Assembly (NCBI RefSeq): GCF_002090155.1 | Contig: NZ_BBRM01000006.1 | Span: forward strand, 1-64,000 | DNA length: 64,000 nt | Direction of reading: 5' to 3' | From: Demequina sp. NBRC 110056 | GTDB taxonomy: Bacteria; Actinomycetota; Actinomycetes; Actinomycetales; Demequinaceae | Part shown: positions 42,742-51,719 of the stretch, one piece after another | Numbering within the stretch: the stretch's first letter is position 1 | How the letters are laid out: the number at the start of each line of letters is the position of its first letter | Notes under the pieces: model-generated | What the model was told of the DNA's origin: nothing | The model's input: the letters and a program-made list of their open reading frames with translations, nothing else | The model's database searches: none | Program-made: the position numbers and the translations under genes

Positions 42742-42781
42742 CACTGCCTCCCGACGCCCCGCGCATCGGCGCTCTCGCCAC

Positions 42782-42881
42782 CTGACAGTACGAACCAAAG
42801 CCAGAGGCGACACCCCGAGCCGGCCACCGCATCGGCCCTCCGTCTCGGCGCGTCGCGCCGGAAAGTGGTTCGCACTGTCAG
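42782..42881. repeat. Family A palindromic element, copy A3
   Basis: Ends CTGACAGTACGAACCA and TGGTTCGCACTGTCAG pair in 15 of 16 positions. The interior holds GCGACACCCCGAGCC and CGCATCGGCCCTCC, as in A1. Confidence 0.88.
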
Positions 42882-42976
42882 CGCGCACCGGGCGACCCGA
42901 GACGTCCCGGCGCCCGCATCGGCCCGCTGTCACGCGCACCGCCGCGCGACCTTGGAGCGTCACCCCGCACGTGCTC

Positions 42977-43080
42977 GTACCGCTCGACACACGCCTGGGA
43001 CGCGAGTGGCTCATGTGGCGCATGCGCACGCTCGGCCGTGCCACGAGCACCACGAGTCACTGCCGTGTGTTGAGCGGTAC
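42977..43080. repeat. Family B palindromic element, copy B1
   Basis: Ends TACCGCTCGACACACG and CGTGTGTTGAGCGGTA pair in 15 of 16 positions and enclose about 70 bases with further short inverted stretches around a GCGCATGCGC core. Related to B2 at 36721. Confidence 0.85.
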
Positions 43081-43102
43081 CGGCGGCCGGCGCTCTCTCC
43101 AC

Positions 43103-43202
43103 CTGACAGTACGAACCAAAGCTGAAGGCGACACCCCGAGCCGGCCACCGCATCGGCCCTCCGTACCGGCGTGTCGCGCGGGAGAGTGGTTCGCACTGTC
43201 AG
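43103..43202. repeat. Family A palindromic element, copy A4
   Basis: Nearly identical to A3 and in the same orientation, with flanks also shared for about 15 bases left and 40 bases right. Ends CTGACAGTACGAACCA and TGGTTCGCACTGTCAG. Confidence 0.88.
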
Positions 43203-43274
43203 CGCGCACCGGGCGACCCGAGCGGTCCCTGGCGCCCGCATCGGCGCACCCGCGCGGTCACTAGGATGGTCGCC

Positions 43275-45071
43275 ATGTCACGCATCCTCTCCGCTGTCGC
43301 CTGGCCGTATGCCAACGGGCCCCGTCACATCGGCCACGTGGCCGGTTTCGGCGTGCCCTCGGACGTCTTCAGCCGGTACATGCGCATGGCGGGCGAGGAC
43401 GTCCTGATGGTCTCGGGCACCGACGAGCACGGCACACCCATCCTCGTCCAGGCGGACCAGGAGGGCGTGAGCCCGCAGGAGCTCGCGGACCGCTACAACC
43501 GCGTGATCGTCGAGGACCTCGTGTCGCTCGGCCTGTCGTACGACCTGTTCACCCGCACCACGACCGGCAACCACTACAAGGTCGCCCAGGCGATGTTCAA
43601 GGCCGTGCACTCCAACGGCTACATGATCGAGCAGACCACCCGCGGCGCGATCTCGCCGTCGACCGGCCGCACCCTGCCGGACCGCTACATCGAGGGCACC
43701 TGTCCCATCTGCGGCTACGACGGCGCCCGCGGCGACCAGTGCGACAACTGCGGCAACCAGCTCGACGCGATCGACCTCAAGAACCCCGTGAGCCGCATCA
43801 ACGGCGAGACCCCGCAGTTCATCGAGACCGAGCACTTCTTCCTCGACCTGCCGGCGCTCGTCGAGCCGCTGTCGCAGTGGCTGGGCGCGCGCCACGGCTG
43901 GCGCCCCAACGTCCTGAACTTCTCGCTGAACCTCCTCAACGACGTGCGCCCGCGCGCGATGACGCGCGACATCGACTGGGGCATCCCGGTGCCGCTCGAG
44001 GGCTGGGAGGGCAACTCGAGCAAGCGCCTGTACGTGTGGTTCGACGCCGTCATCGGCTACCTGTCCGCGTCGATCGAGTGGGCGCGCCGCGAGGGCGACC
44101 CCGACGCGTGGCGCCAGTGGTGGAACGACCCCGAGTCGCTGTCCTACTACTTCATGGGCAAGGACAACATCACCTTCCACTCGCAGATCTGGCCCGGCGA
44201 GCTGCTCGCCGCGAACGGTCGCGGCGCCAAGGGCGGCAACCTGTCGGAGTTCGGCGACCTGCAGCTGCCCACCGAGGTCGTGTCGAGCGAGTTCCTCACC
44301 ATGGAGTCCAGCAAGTTCTCCTCGAGCCGCGGGCACGTCATCTACGTGCGCGACATGCTCAGCCGCTACCAGCCCGACGCGCTGCGCTACTTCATCGCCG
44401 TCGCCGGCCCCGAGTCCTCGGACGCGGACTTCACGTGGTCGGAGTTCAAGCGCCGCACGAACGACGAGCTGGTCGCCGGCTGGGGCAACCTCGTCAACCG
44501 CACCGCCTCGCTGCTGCACAAGAACGTGGGCTCGATCCCCGAGCTCAGCGACCTTCACGACATCGACAAGGCCGCGCTCGCGGGCTCCGAGAAGGCGTTC
44601 GGCACCGTCGGCGACCTCATCCGCGGCCAGCGCCAGCGCGCCGCGATCTCCGAGGCCATGCGCGTGGTGGGCGACGCCAACAAGTACCTCGCCGACACCG
44701 CGCCGTGGAAGCTCAAGAACGAGGACCCCGAGCGCATGAAGACCGTCCTGGGCGTCGCCGCGCAGCTCGTCGCGGACGCGAACACGATGCTCGCGCCGTT
44801 CCTGCCGCACAGCGCGCAGAAGGTGCACGAGGTCCTCGGCGGCGAGGGCACGTTCGCGCCGATGCCGGTGATGAACGAGGTCGAGGACCTCGACCTGCCG
44901 GACCGCCACTACCCGGTCATCCAGGGCGACTACTCGTCCGCGCACGGCACCTGGGGTCGCCGTGCCGTGGTGCCGGGCACCCCGGTCGGTGCGCCGACGC
45001 CCGCCTTCGTCAAGCTCGACGACGACATCGTCGAGTCCGAGCTCGAGCGGATGCGCTCGGGCGACGAGTAG
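43275..45071 (+). CDS. metG: Methionyl-tRNA synthetase
   Basis: Charges tRNA-Met and initiator tRNA with methionine. 598 residues. Catalytic Rossmann domain begins [22 protein letters not shown] with the HIGH signature; the zinc knuckles are CPICGYDG and CDNCGNQLD near residues 140-160; the KMSKS loop reads SSKFSSSRG near 350, with Lys conserved; the anticodon-binding helical domain follows. ATG at 43275 begins the family sequence; ATG at 43266 is the alternative. It heads the metG-tatD unit and lies after a repeat-rich gap, so its promoter is probably within or after those repeats. Confidence 0.96.
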   Translation: MSRILSAVAWPYANGPRHIGHVAGFGVPSDVFSRYMRMAGEDVLMVSGTDEHGTPILVQADQEGVSPQELADRYNRVIVEDLVSLGLSYDLFTRTTTGNHYKVAQAMFKAVHSNGYMIEQTTRGAISPSTGRTLPDRYIEGTCPICGYDGARGDQCDNCGNQLDAIDLKNPVSRINGETPQFIETEHFFLDLPALVEPLSQWLGARHGWRPNVLNFSLNLLNDVRPRAMTRDIDWGIPVPLEGWEGNSSKRLYVWFDAVIGYLSASIEWARREGDPDAWRQWWNDPESLSYYFMGKDNITFHSQIWPGELLAANGRGAKGGNLSEFGDLQLPTEVVSSEFLTMESSKFSSSRGHVIYVRDMLSRYQPDALRYFIAVAGPESSDADFTWSEFKRRTNDELVAGWGNLVNRTASLLHKNVGSIPELSDLHDIDKAALAGSEKAFGTVGDLIRGQRQRAAISEAMRVVGDANKYLADTAPWKLKNEDPERMKTVLGVAAQLVADANTMLAPFLPHSAQKVHEVLGGEGTFAPMPVMNEVEDLDLPDRHYPVIQGDYSSAHGTWGRRAVVPGTPVGAPTPAFVKLDDDIVESELERMRSGDE

Positions 45072-45085
45072 CGGGTCGCCTCACC

Positions 45086-45922
45086 GTGACCCGTGCCGGA
45101 GCCTGGCCGGCGACGCCCGAGGCGCTGCCCGCGCCCATCGTCGACAACCACTGCCACCTCGAGTACCCCGCGGGAGACGAGCCGCGCACGGTCGAGGACC
45201 GGCTCGCCGAGGCGGCCGCGGCCGGGGTCACGCGCGTGGTGCAGATCGGTTGCGACCTCGATTCCGCACGCTGGACGGCCGATGCGGTCGCTCGGTTCCC
45301 GTCGATGCTCGGCGGGGTGGCGCTGCACCCGAACGACGCGGCGGTGCTCGCCGCAGCCGGCGAGTACGACGCGGCCTTCGCGGAGGTCGCCGGGCTCGCG
45401 CGCGGCGAGCGCATCCGCGTGGTGGGCGAGACGGGCCTCGACTTCTTCCGTACGGGTCCCGAGGGGCGGGACGCGCAGGTGGCGGCCTTCCGCGACCACA
45501 TCGCGCTCGCCAAGGAGCTGGGCAAGCCGCTGCAGATCCACGACCGCGACGCCCACGCCGAGGTGATCGACGTGCTCGACCGCGACGGCGCCCCCGAGGT
45601 GACGGTCTTCCACTGCTTCTCCGGCGATGCCGCGATGGCCAGGCTCGCCGCGCACCGCGGGTGGTACCTCAGCTTCGCCGGCACGGTCACCTTCAAGAAC
45701 GCCCACCAGCTGCGCGCGGCGGCCGCGGTCACTCCGCTGTCGCACGTGCTCGTCGAGACCGATGCGCCGTTCCTGACCCCGCACCCGCGCCGCGGCGCCC
45801 CGAACGCGCCGGCGCAGGCCGCGCTCACGGCGCGCGAGCTCTCGCGGGTCCTCGAGGTCGATCTGGCCGAGCTGTGCACCACCGTGTGGAACACCTCCCA
45901 CGACCTCTATGGCCCCTGGTAG
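45086..45922 (+). CDS. tatD: TatD-family metal-dependent hydrolase
   Basis: TIM-barrel metallo-hydrolase of the TatD DNase family, 278 residues. Metal ligands and signatures are present: VDNHCHLE near residue 25, RVVGETGLDFF near 110, LQIHDRDAHAE near 150, VFHCFSG near 175 and LVETDAPFLTPHP near 225. TatD proteins have DNase activity and are linked to DNA repair; the physiological substrate is uncertain. GTG at 45086 lies 14 bases after metG, a conserved pair. Confidence 0.94.
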   Translation: MTRAGAWPATPEALPAPIVDNHCHLEYPAGDEPRTVEDRLAEAAAAGVTRVVQIGCDLDSARWTADAVARFPSMLGGVALHPNDAAVLAAAGEYDAAFAEVAGLARGERIRVVGETGLDFFRTGPEGRDAQVAAFRDHIALAKELGKPLQIHDRDAHAEVIDVLDRDGAPEVTVFHCFSGDAAMARLAAHRGWYLSFAGTVTFKNAHQLRAAAAVTPLSHVLVETDAPFLTPHPRRGAPNAPAQAALTARELSRVLEVDLAELCTTVWNTSHDLYGPW

Positions 45923-46050
45923 AGGACTGATGCGCGGGTCGTCTCAGGCCCCGTCTGTGAGGTTTCGACTGGCTTTCTGAGGGTCACGTGTGAGATAACA
46001 GTCCGGTTACGGATGCCCTGAGGGCGCACCCGAGGAGAGGACCTGACCGA

Positions 46051-46848
46051 GTGAGCTATCGACGCAGGGCCGCCGCACCCGGCGGCCGGAGGGATGCGCG
46101 CGAGCGCACCACCACGCGCACGCGCACCACTCGCACCTTCGCGGGCGGGATCGCGCTGAGCGCCTTCGCCATCGGCTCCTTCGCGTCCGCGGGCGTCAAC
46201 GCCTGGGCGCAGGAGAGCCCGTCCGACAGCGCCCAGCTGGCCGTCGCGAGCGAGGTCGCCGCGGTCAACGCCGGCTCCTCGAGCATCGAGGTCGTCACCC
46301 GCACCGAGGAGGAGACCATCGCGCACTCCTCGGTCGAGGAGAAGGACTACGACGAGTACGAGGGCAGCTCGAAGGTCGTCACCGAGGGCGAGGACGGCAC
46401 CGCCCTCGTGAGCTACACCGTGACCCTCAAGGACGGCGAGGAGGTCGAGCGCGAGGCGGGCATCCGCGTCGTGGTCGACGAGCCCGTCGACGAGGTGGTC
46501 TCCGTGGGCGCCCGCAAGGAGCCCACCATCCCCAAGACTACGAACGCCGGCGCCAACCGCGCGCTCGGCCGCGAGCTCGCCGCGCAGCGCGGCTGGACCG
46601 GGACCGAGTGGGAGTGCCTCAACGCGCTCTTCACCAAGGAGTCGAACTGGCGTCACAACGCCCAGAACCGCTCCTCGGGCGCCTACGGCATCCCGCAGTC
46701 GCTGCCCGGAACGAAGATGGCGTCGGTGGGCGCGGACTGGCGCACCAACCCCGCGACCCAGATCACCTGGGGCCTCAACTACATCAAGGGCCGCTACGGC
46801 ACGCCGTGCGGCGCGTGGGGACACTCGCAGAACCGCGGCTGGTACTGA
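46051..46848 (+). CDS. Secreted G5-domain lytic transglycosylase-like protein
   Basis: A 265-residue exported wall protein. Residues 1-35 are Arg-rich followed by a membrane/signal segment (FAGGIALSAFAIGSFASAGVNAWAQ). Residues 75-150 form a G5 domain (VEEKDYDEYEGSSKVVTEGEDG...VEREAG). Residues 180-265 form a small lysozyme-like domain with ECLNALFTKESNWRHNAQN and GAYGIPQSLPGTKM, the Glu before SNW being the probable catalytic acid. In many actinobacteria this slot before ksgA holds RpfB, also with G5. GTG at 46051. Confidence 0.88.
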   Translation: MSYRRRAAAPGGRRDARERTTTRTRTTRTFAGGIALSAFAIGSFASAGVNAWAQESPSDSAQLAVASEVAAVNAGSSSIEVVTRTEEETIAHSSVEEKDYDEYEGSSKVVTEGEDGTALVSYTVTLKDGEEVEREAGIRVVVDEPVDEVVSVGARKEPTIPKTTNAGANRALGRELAAQRGWTGTEWECLNALFTKESNWRHNAQNRSSGAYGIPQSLPGTKMASVGADWRTNPATQITWGLNYIKGRYGTPCGAWGHSQNRGWY

Positions 46849-46865
46849 GCGGTCGGACCTGAGTC

Positions 46866-47741
46866 GTGGCGGACCTCTTCGGCCCAACGGATATTCGCAC
46901 CCTCGCCGAGTCGCTCGGCACCGCGCCCCACAAGAAGTGGGGACAGAACTTCGTCGTCGACGCGGGCACCGTCCGCCGCATCGCGCGCATCGCGGGCGTC
47001 GGCCCTGACGACCATGTCGTCGAGGTCGGCCCCGGCCTCGGCTCGCTGACCCTCGCGCTGCTCGAGACCGGCGCAGAAGTGACCGCCGTCGAGATCGACC
47101 CCCTCCTCGCGCAGGCGCTGCCCGAGACCGTGGCGGCCCGCGCATCGGGCGAGGCTGACCGGCTCACCGTGCTCCACCAGGACGCGCTGACGGTGACGTC
47201 GCTCGACAGCGACCCGACCGCGCTGGTCGCGAACCTGCCGTACAACGTGTCGGTGCCGGTGATCCTGCACCTGCTCGAGAGGTTCCCGACCATCGAGCGG
47301 GTGCTCGTCATGGTGCAGGCGGAAGTGGCGGATCGCCTCGCGGCGCCTCCGGGCTCGCGCACCTACGGCATCCCCTCGGCCAAGGCGGCGTGGTACTCGG
47401 CCACGCGCCGCGCAGGCGACGTGGGGCGCGCCGTGTTCTGGCCCGTGCCGCGCGTCGACAGCGCGCTCGTGCTGATGGAGCGCCGTGAGCAGCCGGAGAC
47501 CACCGCGAGCCGCGAGGAGGTGTTCGCCGTCGTCGACGCCGCGTTCGCCCAGCGGCGCAAGGGCCTGCGCGGCGCGCTGTCCGGCATCGCTGGGTCGGGT
47601 GCCGCGGCGGAGGAGGCCCTGCGGTCCGTCGGCATCGAGCCCCTGACTCGCGGCGAGCAGCTCGACATCGTCGCGTTCGCGCGCATCGCGGAGGCACTGG
47701 CCTCCCGCAAACCAGGCACTTCTGACACAGTGGGGGCATGA
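46866..47741 (+). CDS. rsmA: 16S rRNA (adenine1518-N6/adenine1519-N6)-dimethyltransferase
   Basis: KsgA-type enzyme that dimethylates A1518 and A1519 near the 3' end of 16S rRNA during small-subunit assembly. 291 residues: [17 protein letters not shown] at 23-40, SAM-binding [18 protein letters not shown] near 60, [11 protein letters not shown], catalytic [10 protein letters not shown] near 125, and the basic C-terminal helical domain [15 protein letters not shown] at 46866. The stop overlaps the ispE ATG, a conserved actinobacterial pair. Confidence 0.96.
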   Translation: MADLFGPTDIRTLAESLGTAPHKKWGQNFVVDAGTVRRIARIAGVGPDDHVVEVGPGLGSLTLALLETGAEVTAVEIDPLLAQALPETVAARASGEADRLTVLHQDALTVTSLDSDPTALVANLPYNVSVPVILHLLERFPTIERVLVMVQAEVADRLAAPPGSRTYGIPSAKAAWYSATRRAGDVGRAVFWPVPRVDSALVLMERREQPETTASREEVFAVVDAAFAQRRKGLRGALSGIAGSGAAAEEALRSVGIEPLTRGEQLDIVAFARIAEALASRKPGTSDTVGA

Positions 47742-48667
47742 CCCGCTCCGTCACCGTGCGCGCCCCGGGCAAGGTGAACCTGCAGCTGTCGGTGGGTCCG
47801 GTTCGCGAGGACGGCTATCACCCCCTCGCTACCGTCTTCCAGGCCGTCGACCTCTACGAGACGGTGACGGCGACGCCGCGCGAGGACGAGCGCATCACGG
47901 TGACCGTGCGCGCCGCACGCGGGGCGTCCATCGACGTCGACTCCGTGCCCCTGGACGACACCAACATCGCCGTGCGGGCCGCGGAGGCGCTGCGCGCGGA
48001 GTTCGGCATCACCGAGGGCGTCGACCTCGAGATCGTCAAGGGCGTCCCCGTCGCGGGCGGCATGGCGGGCGGCAGCGCGGACGCCGCCGCGGCGCTGCTC
48101 GCGTGCGCCGAGGCATGGGACCTCGGCGTCTCGCGCACGCAGCTCGATGAGGTCGCCGCGACGCTCGGCGCGGACGTGCCGTTCATCCTCCACGGCCACA
48201 CCGCGGTCGGGCTCGGCCGCGGCGACGAGATCACCCCCGCGATGACCCGCGGCGAGTACCACTGGGTGCTCGCGACGCAGTCCGAGGGGCTGTCGACGCC
48301 GGCCGTCTACGGCGAGTTCGACCGCATGATCGAGGAGGGGCGCGTCCCCGCCGAGGAGCCCCGCATCTGCGACGAGCTCATGGTCGCGCTGCGCGCCGGC
48401 GACGCCGAGGCTCTCGGCGACGTCCTCATCAACGACCTCCAGCCGGCCGCGCTGCGGCTCGCGCCACACCTGCGGTCCGTGATGGAGCAGGCGCTCGAGG
48501 CGGAGGCGCTCGGCGTGATGGTGTCCGGCTCGGGCCCCACGGTCGCCGCGCTCGTGCGCTCGCGTCAGCACGCCCTCGCCGTGGCGGCGCACCTCACGGT
48601 GTCGGGCACGGCCGATGCGGTGGTCACCGCGAGCGGCCCCGCTCCCGGCGCCGTGGTCCTCGCCTAG
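47738..48667 (+). CDS. ispE: 4-diphosphocytidyl-2-C-methyl-D-erythritol kinase
   Basis: GHMP-family kinase of the MEP isoprenoid pathway that phosphorylates CDP-methylerythritol at the 2-hydroxyl. 309 residues with [21 protein letters not shown] at the start (Lys and His of the active site), the glycine-rich ATP loop [19 protein letters not shown] near residue 105, [11 protein letters not shown] near 150, and [12 protein letters not shown] near 265. The ATG overlaps the rsmA stop (ATGA). It ends the rsmA-ispE unit. Confidence 0.96.
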   Translation: MTRSVTVRAPGKVNLQLSVGPVREDGYHPLATVFQAVDLYETVTATPREDERITVTVRAARGASIDVDSVPLDDTNIAVRAAEALRAEFGITEGVDLEIVKGVPVAGGMAGGSADAAAALLACAEAWDLGVSRTQLDEVAATLGADVPFILHGHTAVGLGRGDEITPAMTRGEYHWVLATQSEGLSTPAVYGEFDRMIEEGRVPAEEPRICDELMVALRAGDAEALGDVLINDLQPAALRLAPHLRSVMEQALEAEALGVMVSGSGPTVAALVRSRQHALAVAAHLTVSGTADAVVTASGPAPGAVVLA

Positions 48668-48775
48668 CGTCCCTGCGCCTCTGGGGCGCACCCGGGCGGG
48701 ATCAGGCACTCTGCCGACGCTCGTGCGCTCTCAGCGCGACACTCTCAGCGCGCACGGAGCGCCGGCTGTCGAGCC

Positions 48776-49171
48776 CTACTGAGCGTCGCGGGCCTTGAGG
48801 GCGTCGCGGATCTCGGTGAGCAGCTCGATCTCGGTGGGGCTCGCGGGCTCGTCGACGGCCGGCTCGTCCTTCTTCCGGCGCTCGGCGAGCTTGTTCAGCG
48901 GCACGACCACGAAGAAGTAGATCGCCGCTGCCACGGTGATGAACTTGAAGAGGGCGTCGAGGATGAGGCCCATCGGGAACAGCGTGTCGTTGATCGAGAA
49001 GTTGCCCATCTCCACGAGGCTGGGCTGCCCGAAGATCAGCGCGATGAGCGGGTTGATGAAGCCCTCGACCACCGCGGAGATGACGGCAGCGAACGCACCG
49101 CCGATGACCACCGCGACCGCGAGGTCGACCACGTTGCCGCGAGTGATGAACTCCTTGAAGCCCTGAATCAT
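48776..49171 (-). CDS. mscL: Large-conductance mechanosensitive channel
   Basis: Homopentameric membrane-tension valve that releases solutes on osmotic downshock. 131 residues: amphipathic start MIQGFKEFITRGNVVDLAVAV, first helix with VIGGAFAAVISAVVEGF, periplasmic loop around SLVEMGNFSINDTLFP, second helix LFKFITVAAAIYFFVVVPL, and a charged C-terminal helix bundle RRKKDEPAVDEP. ATG at 49171 has GGAGGAG before it. Convergent with ispE. Confidence 0.96.
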   Translation of the reverse strand: MIQGFKEFITRGNVVDLAVAVVIGGAFAAVISAVVEGFINPLIALIFGQPSLVEMGNFSINDTLFPMGLILDALFKFITVAAAIYFFVVVPLNKLAERRKKDEPAVDEPASPTEIELLTEIRDALKARDAQ

Positions 49172-49255
49172 TGCCCTGCTCCTCCCGAAGATGACGGTCC
49201 GTCATCGCCACTGTAGGGCGCATCGGCCCTCCGTGACAGGGTGTTCAGGCGGCCT

Positions 49256-49903
49256 TCACTGGTCGCGCGGCTCGCGCGACGGCAGCACGGGGTCCGCCTC
49301 GAAGTCGCTCAGCCCGTTCCACGCGAGGTTCACCAGGTGCGCGGCGACCTCCTCCTTGGACGGCTCGCGGACCTCGGCCCAGTGCTGGCCGGTGAGCGCG
49401 ACCATGCCCACGAGCATCTGGGAGTAGATGGGCGCCGCCGACGGGTCGAGGCCGCGCTTGGAGAACTGGTGGGCGAGCAGGTGCTCGACCTGGGTCGCCA
49501 CGTCGCCGATGAGCGACGAGAAGGTGCCGGTCGCCTGCGCGACGGGCGAGTCGCGCACGAGGATGCGGAATCCGTCGGGGGAGGACTCGATGTAGCTGAG
49601 CAGCGCGAACGCCGCGCGCTCGACGAGCTGCTTGGGGTGCCCGCGCTCGGACAGCGCGCCCGAGAGCGCGCCCAACAGCGCCTGCACCTCGCGGTCGACG
49701 ATGACGGCGTAGACGCCCTCCTTGCCGCCGAAGTGCTCGTAGACCACCGGCTTCGACACGTCCGCGCGCGCCGCGATCTCCTCGACCGACGTGCCCTCGA
49801 AGCCGCGCTCCGCGAACAGCGCGCGGGCGACGCGGAGCAGCTGCTCGCGGCGCTCACGGGCGCTCATCCGGGCGCGGGGCGCCTTCCTCGGGGTGTCGGT
49901 CAC
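49256..49903 (-). CDS. TetR-family regulator
   Basis: A 215-residue TetR repressor. The DNA-binding domain is RREQLLRVARALFAERGFEGTSVEEIAARADVSKPVVYEHFGGKEGVY (residues 17-64). The remaining helical part (VDREVQALLGALSGAL onward) resembles TetR proteins of lipid or drug-responsive type; the ligand is unknown. GTG at 49903 is followed by a short basic arm; ATG at 49867 is the alternative. It is divergent from tRNA-Gln and not clearly tied to a target gene. Confidence 0.9.
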   Translation of the reverse strand: MTDTPRKAPRARMSARERREQLLRVARALFAERGFEGTSVEEIAARADVSKPVVYEHFGGKEGVYAVIVDREVQALLGALSGALSERGHPKQLVERAAFALLSYIESSPDGFRILVRDSPVAQATGTFSSLIGDVATQVEHLLAHQFSKRGLDPSAAPIYSQMLVGMVALTGQHWAEVREPSKEEVAAHLVNLAWNGLSDFEADPVLPSREPRDQ

Positions 49904-49963
49904 GTCCCTAGTGTGCCGCGAATCCTGGCAGACTTGACCACTTGTGGGGTCCTGCCCCCACGT

Positions 49964-50035
49964 TCCGCCCTGGTGTAACGGCAGCACGCAGGCCTTTGGA
50001 GCCTCGCAGTACAGGTTCGAATCCTGTGGGCGGAG
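49964..50035 (+). tRNA. tRNA-Gln (anticodon TTG)
   Basis: Cloverleaf of 72 bases, CCA not encoded. Acceptor TCCGCCC pairs with GGGCGGA, T-arm ACAGG-TTCGAAT-CCTGT, anticodon loop CTTTGGA. The outermost anticodon-stem pair reads C-C, a mismatch, with four good pairs inside. It reads CAA. A GCCGATGCG motif begins two bases past its 3' end. Confidence 0.92.
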
Positions 50036-50036
50036 C

Positions 50037-50053
50037 GCCGATGCGCGGGCTGG
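50037..50053 (+). repeat. Iterated 17-mer GCCGATGCGCGKGCTGG, copy 6
   Basis: Exact copy in the 124-base gap between tRNA-Gln and glmU, starting one base after the tRNA discriminator base. GAGC before it is shared with the copies at 36851 and 36946. Confidence 0.85.
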
Positions 50054-50159
50054 CTCGCGCTCGCGCGTCGCCACCTCGCGGCGCCGGGCCGGGTGACGCG
50101 CAGGTAAAGTGGTCAGTGCATCTGTACGAAGCCTCACAAGGGCGATCGAAGGGACCTCG

Positions 50160-51719
50160 GTGAGCCGCATCCGACCCGCCGCAGTGATGATCCTCGCCGC
50201 CGGCGCAGGCACCCGGATGAAGTCGGCCACCCCCAAGGTGCTTCACCCGCTCGCGGGCCGCTCCCTGGTGGGCCACGCGCTCGCGGCCGCGGGGGCGCTC
50301 GAGCCGCAGCGCATCGTCGTCGTCGTCCGTCACGAGCGTGAGCGGGTCGCGGCGCACATCGAGCAGATCGCGCCGCATGCGTTGCTCGCCGACCAGGACG
50401 ACATCCCCGGCACCGGCCGCGCGGTGTACTGCGGCCTGTCGACGCTCGACGCGACCGCCGTCGCGGCCCGCGTGGCCCAGGGCGACCGCGGCGCCGACGT
50501 CCTCGACGCGCAGCTCGACGGCGCGGTCGTGGTGACCAGCGGCGACGTCCCCCTCGTCGACGGCGCGCTGCTGACCGCGCTCACCGAGGCGCACGCGACC
50601 ACCGGCGCAGCCGTCACGCTGCTGACCGCCGAGGTCGACGACCCCACCGGGTACGGCCGCATCGTGCGCGACGCCGGCACGGGCGAAGTCATCGAGATCG
50701 TCGAGGAGAAGGACGCCTCCGAGGACCAGCGGGCGATCGCCGAGATCAACGCCGGCATCTACGTCTTCGACGCCGCGACCCTGCGCGGCGCGCTCGCCCA
50801 GCTCGGCCAGGACAACGCCCAGGGCGAGATGTACCTCACGGACGTCATCGCGATCGCGCGCGGTGAGGGCGGGCGGGTCCACGCCTTCGTCGCTCCCGAC
50901 GCGAACGCCGTCGAGGGCGTCAACGACCGGGTCCAGCTCGCCGCGGCCGGCCGCCGACTCAACGACCGCATCGTCGAGCACTGGATGCGCGAGGGCGTCA
51001 CGGTGACCGACCCCGCGACCACGTGGATCGACGCCGACGTCGTGCTCGCCCCCGACGTCACGCTGCTGCCCGGCACCCAGCTGCACGGCGCCACGGAGGT
51101 CGCGAGCGGCGCGACCGTCGGCCCGGACAGCTCGCTCACCGATGTGTCGATCGGCGCGGGCGCCACGGTGACCCGCACGCACGGCTCGGGCGCGGTCATC
51201 GCCGCCGGTGCCACGGTGGGCCCGTTCTCGTACCTGCGTCCCGGCACCCACCTGGGCGCCGACGGCAAGATCGGCGCGTTCGTCGAGACCAAGAACGCGA
51301 CCATCGGCGACCACTCGAAGGTGCCGCACCTGTCCTACGTGGGCGACGCGACCATCGGCGAGCACAGCAACATCGGCGCCGCGACCATCTTCGTCAACTA
51401 CGACGGCGTGTCGAAGAGTCACTCGACCGTGGGCGACCACGTGCGCATCGGCTCCGACAACGCCCTCATCGCCCCGGTGACGATCGGCGACGGCGCCTAC
51501 ACCGGCGCGGGCGCGGTCATCCGCCGCGACGTGCCGCCGGGCACGCTCGCGCTCAGCGGCGCGCCCCAGCAGAACGTCGACGGGTGGGTGCAGCGGCGCC
51601 GTCCCGGCACTCCTTCCGCGGAAGCGGCCGAGCGCGCTGAGCAGGCGCGCGAGGGCGGCGACGCACTATCGTCAGGATCACAGGCCGACACGGCCACGAA
51701 CTCTCAGGGAGAGGCATGA
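50160..51719 (+). CDS. glmU: Bifunctional UDP-GlcNAc pyrophosphorylase / glucosamine-1-P acetyltransferase
   Basis: Makes UDP-GlcNAc, the peptidoglycan precursor: the C-terminal domain acetylates glucosamine-1-phosphate and the N-terminal domain joins it to UTP. 519 residues. The N-terminal nucleotidyltransferase has LAAGAGTRMKSATPKVLHPLAG, SGDVPLVDGALL and INAGIYVFD; the C-terminal left-handed beta-helix has hexapeptide repeats with FVETKNATIGDHSKVPHLSYVGDA and NIGAATIFVNYDG. A 40-residue acidic tail is extra. GTG at 50160 follows GAAGGGA. It overlaps prs (ATGA). Confidence 0.96.
   Translation: MSRIRPAAVMILAAGAGTRMKSATPKVLHPLAGRSLVGHALAAAGALEPQRIVVVVRHERERVAAHIEQIAPHALLADQDDIPGTGRAVYCGLSTLDATAVAARVAQGDRGADVLDAQLDGAVVVTSGDVPLVDGALLTALTEAHATTGAAVTLLTAEVDDPTGYGRIVRDAGTGEVIEIVEEKDASEDQRAIAEINAGIYVFDAATLRGALAQLGQDNAQGEMYLTDVIAIARGEGGRVHAFVAPDANAVEGVNDRVQLAAAGRRLNDRIVEHWMREGVTVTDPATTWIDADVVLAPDVTLLPGTQLHGATEVASGATVGPDSSLTDVSIGAGATVTRTHGSGAVIAAGATVGPFSYLRPGTHLGADGKIGAFVETKNATIGDHSKVPHLSYVGDATIGEHSNIGAATIFVNYDGVSKSHSTVGDHVRIGSDNALIAPVTIGDGAYTGAGAVIRRDVPPGTLALSGAPQQNVDGWVQRRRPGTPSAEAAERAEQAREGGDALSSGSQADTATNSQGEA

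Larger units (their letters stand above)
42742..43274. other. Repeat-dense intergenic region before metG
   Basis: About 530 bases without a gene. It is an A3-B1-A4 arrangement: two direct repeats of about 156 bases (42768-42923 and 43089-43245), each containing a family A palindrome, flank one family B palindrome. Five GCCGATGCG motifs (all in the CGCATCGGC orientation) are included. Confidence 0.88.
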
